Positions 13,283 to 14,933 of a DNA stretch of 14,933 bases are shown piece by piece. The position numbers were made by a program, and so were the translations under genes. Numbering within the stretch: position 1 is the first letter of the stretch; the number at the start of each line of letters is the position of its first letter. The notes beneath the pieces are model-generated. The model had not been told where the DNA came from. It searched no databases and was given only the letters and a program-made list of their open reading frames with translations. Origin of the DNA: Methyloprofundus sp. (GTDB lineage: Bacteria > Pseudomonadota > Gammaproteobacteria > Methylococcales > Methylomonadaceae); the NCBI GenBank assembly GCA_013138555.1, contig WTCN01000189.1:1-14933 (forward strand), given 5' to 3'.

Positions 13283-14158
13283 ATGATTCAAGGTAGTATC
13301 GTAGCATTAGTCACTCCTATGTTTGATAACGGTGATGTTGACAAGGATAGCCTGAGAAAGTTAGTAGAATTTCATATAGAACAGGGGACCGATGCCATTG
13401 TTGCCATGGGCACCACTGGCGAGTCTGCTACGCTAGATGAAGAGGAACATTTAGATGTGGTGAAGTCCGTTGTGGACTATGCTGCTGGCCGGCTCCCTAT
13501 TATTGCCGGCACCGGTGCAAATTCAACGAGTGAAGCGATTGCTTTAACAACAGCAGCTAAAGGCGTAGGAGCTGATGCTTGCTTACTGGTGACACCTTAT
13601 TACAATAAGCCTACTCAGGAAGGTTTGTACCTGCACTATAAAGCCATTGCGGAAGCGGTTGATATTCCTCAGATTCTATATAATGTACCGGGGCGTACAG
13701 CCTGTGATATGTTGCCTGAAACCATTGGGCGGCTAGCTAAAATAGAAAATATCGTTGGTGTTAAAGAGGCAACGGGTGATTTATCGCGTGTGTCGGTTAT
13801 TCGTAATTTATGCGGTGATGATTTTGCTATCTATACCGGTGATGATGCCAGTAGCTGTGAATTTTGTTTGCTTGGTGGCAATGGCACGATTACCGTTTCA
13901 GGTAATGTTGCGCCACGCCTGGTGCATGAAATGATTACAGCGGCCATCAATGGTGATCGTGAAACATCGACGAGTATCGATGCGAATTTAACGGGTTTGC
14001 ATACGCAGCTATTTATTCAGTCCAATCCTATTCCTGTAAAATGGGCAGTCGCTGAGATGGGCTTAATGAGCAAAGGTATACGCCTGCCACTGACATGGTT
14101 GACTGAAGAGTGCTTTGAAGAAGTTCGTACAGCGATGCAACAAGCATGTGTTCTTTAA
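13283..14158 (+). CDS. dapA: 4-hydroxy-tetrahydrodipicolinate synthase
   Basis: A 291-aa TIM-barrel aldolase that condenses pyruvate with aspartate-4-semialdehyde, the first committed step to diaminopimelate and lysine, in the cytoplasm. The active-site residues fall at the same numbers as in E. coli DapA: T44 and T45 ('AMGTTGESATL'), Y133 ('ILYNVPGRT'), R138, and the Schiff-base Lys K161 ('GVKEATGDLSR'). 'TPYYNKPTQEGLY' (104-116) is also typical. The length matches the family. GAGAG precedes the ATG. The next gene, a BamC-like lipoprotein, begins 20 bp after the stop, as in the E. coli dapA-bamC (nlpB) operon. Confidence 0.97.
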   Translation: MIQGSIVALVTPMFDNGDVDKDSLRKLVEFHIEQGTDAIVAMGTTGESATLDEEEHLDVVKSVVDYAAGRLPIIAGTGANSTSEAIALTTAAKGVGADACLLVTPYYNKPTQEGLYLHYKAIAEAVDIPQILYNVPGRTACDMLPETIGRLAKIENIVGVKEATGDLSRVSVIRNLCGDDFAIYTGDDASSCEFCLLGGNGTITVSGNVAPRLVHEMITAAINGDRETSTSIDANLTGLHTQLFIQSNPIPVKWAVAEMGLMSKGIRLPLTWLTEECFEEVRTAMQQACVL

Positions 14159-14178
14159 CCTTTTCTTAGAATCTTTGC

Positions 14179-14751
14179 ATGAAAGCGATTAAACTTATTT
14201 TGATTTTGTGTTTAACACAGGTCACTGCTTGTAGTTATTTTTTTCCAGATAAAGAAAAGGACTATGTTTACAGCAAAGAAGTGAAACCTTTAGAGGTTCC
14301 TCCTTATATGCAGGCTGAAGAATCTTTGCCCAAGCTAGATCCTGTTTTAATGCCTGTTACTTTAAGCAATACCATTACACGGGTAGATGAAGGAAGCGCT
14401 GTTTATTTACGAGTTAATTCACCTTTTTCTCATGCCTGGCGTGTCGTTGGTAAAGCATTAACGGCAAGTTCAATTGAAATTACCGATAAAAATCGCTCAT
14501 TTGCAACTTATTATGTGCAATATGACCCTGATGTGCAAATCGTTAAAGATGGCTCGTTTTGGGATGAGCTTGTTTTTTTCTTTGGTGATGACCCAAATCA
14601 GGAAAAGCCCTATCAGATATTTTTAACTCAAACAGAACAAGGTACGGAAATTTATGTCAGAGATGATTTTGGCGATAATTTAATTCACGGTGATGGAGTG
14701 AAATTATTAGATTTGCTGTATGAAACAATTGAAAAGGATTTTGCAAAATAG
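14179..14751 (+). CDS. bamC: BamC-like outer-membrane lipoprotein (short form)
   Basis: A 190-aa lipoprotein. Signal peptide and lipobox: 'MKAIKLILILCLTQVTAC' with lipidated Cys18, then 'SYFFPDKEKDYVYSKEVKPLEVPPYM', which parallels the unstructured BamC N-terminus that binds BamD. The rest ('VNSPFSHAWRVVGKAL', 'ITDKNRSFATYYVQYD', 'QEKPYQIFLTQTEQGTEIYVRDDFGD', 'LLYETIEKDFAK') fits one helix-grip domain. E. coli BamC is about 344 aa with two such domains, so this is a one-domain short form. BamC is an accessory subunit of the BAM complex that inserts beta-barrel proteins into the outer membrane. Position right after dapA supports the call. Sequence similarity is low, so confidence rests on architecture and context. 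Confidence 0.8.
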   Translation: MKAIKLILILCLTQVTACSYFFPDKEKDYVYSKEVKPLEVPPYMQAEESLPKLDPVLMPVTLSNTITRVDEGSAVYLRVNSPFSHAWRVVGKALTASSIEITDKNRSFATYYVQYDPDVQIVKDGSFWDELVFFFGDDPNQEKPYQIFLTQTEQGTEIYVRDDFGDNLIHGDGVKLLDLLYETIEKDFAK

Positions 14752-14828
14752 TTTTGCTTTCTCGTTCCCATGCGCCAGCGTCACTGCCATTAAGTTAAGG
14801 AATCAAACTAAATAAAACCCGATAGTTG

Positions 14829-14910
14829 TGTAGCCCGTATGGAGCTTGCGGAATACGGGAAAGTGAGTGCGCTGCTCTTCCTGTATTGCGCAAGCTCCAT
14901 ACAGGCTACA
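14829..14910. repeat. Long palindromic intergenic repeat (33-bp arms)
   Basis: The left arm (14829-14861, beginning TGTAGCCCGTATGGAGCTTG) and right arm (14878-14910) match as reverse complements at 30 of 33 positions, with a 16-nt loop. One of the three differences is a G-T pair. This is the 'GTAGCCCGTATGGAGC...CGGAATACGGG' type of dispersed repeat found between genes of gammaproteobacteria (family memory). No coding capacity. A partial copy of another common repeat (CTCGTTCCCATGCGCCAGCG) lies at about 14760-14779. Confidence 0.75.
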
Positions 14911-14933
14911 TTAGAACATAGACTTTCGGATAT

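Noticed and set aside
1..14933. CRISPR arrays, rRNA genes, complete insertion sequences
   Set aside because: No regularly spaced repeats, no rRNA sequence and no transposase gene were seen.

Overview
The window comes from a moderately AT-rich gammaproteobacterium. The evidence is the chromosomal right half: proA directly followed by nadD, then rsfS, and dapA followed by a BamC-like lipoprotein gene, a gammaproteobacterial pairing. I cannot name the genus from sequence alone.

Layout. (1) 1-3.7 kb is one end of an integrative element, all on the minus strand. It holds a P4-type tyrosine integrase, an unrecognised 248-aa gene, a rho-independent terminator, an AlpA-type regulator, and a primase-polymerase that runs off the left edge. 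Upstream of the integrase lie repeated TGGCTAAA boxes and a 34-bp sequence matching the 3' end of a tRNA (T-arm, acceptor strand, CCA) with no tRNA body. This reads as the right attachment site of an element extending leftward out of the window. The int-alpA-primase content is that of a P4-like or PICI-like phage satellite. (2) 3.7-7.9 kb is a second, decayed accessory block. It holds a GIY-YIG (T5orf172-type) protein fused to three zinc ribbons and a C-terminal membrane helix, a truncated AlpA-like ORF, a Fic pseudogene with an internal deletion, an intact Fic protein, and a scrap of a second integrase start. That scrap is interrupted by a 166-bp palindromic MITE-like element with an 8-bp direct repeat at its ends. 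(3) 7.98-14.75 kb is ordinary chromosome on the plus strand. It holds a predicted nucleotidyltransferase overlapping a HAD hydrolase, an AT-rich secreted protein of unknown role, proA-nadD, rsfS overlapping a DUF3617 gene, and dapA-bamC. A long palindromic repeat closes the window.

How it fits together. The integrase, AlpA and primase are the mobility, regulation and replication genes of the younger element. The block to its right looks like the remains of an older, related element: a second integrase N-terminus in the same orientation at its far edge and a second AlpA-like start, with Fic and GIY-YIG cargo between them. The chromosomal genes serve proline synthesis (proA), NAD synthesis (nadD), ribosome silencing (rsfS), lysine and peptidoglycan precursor synthesis (dapA) and outer-membrane protein assembly (bamC). 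All function calls come from reading motifs; no database search was possible.
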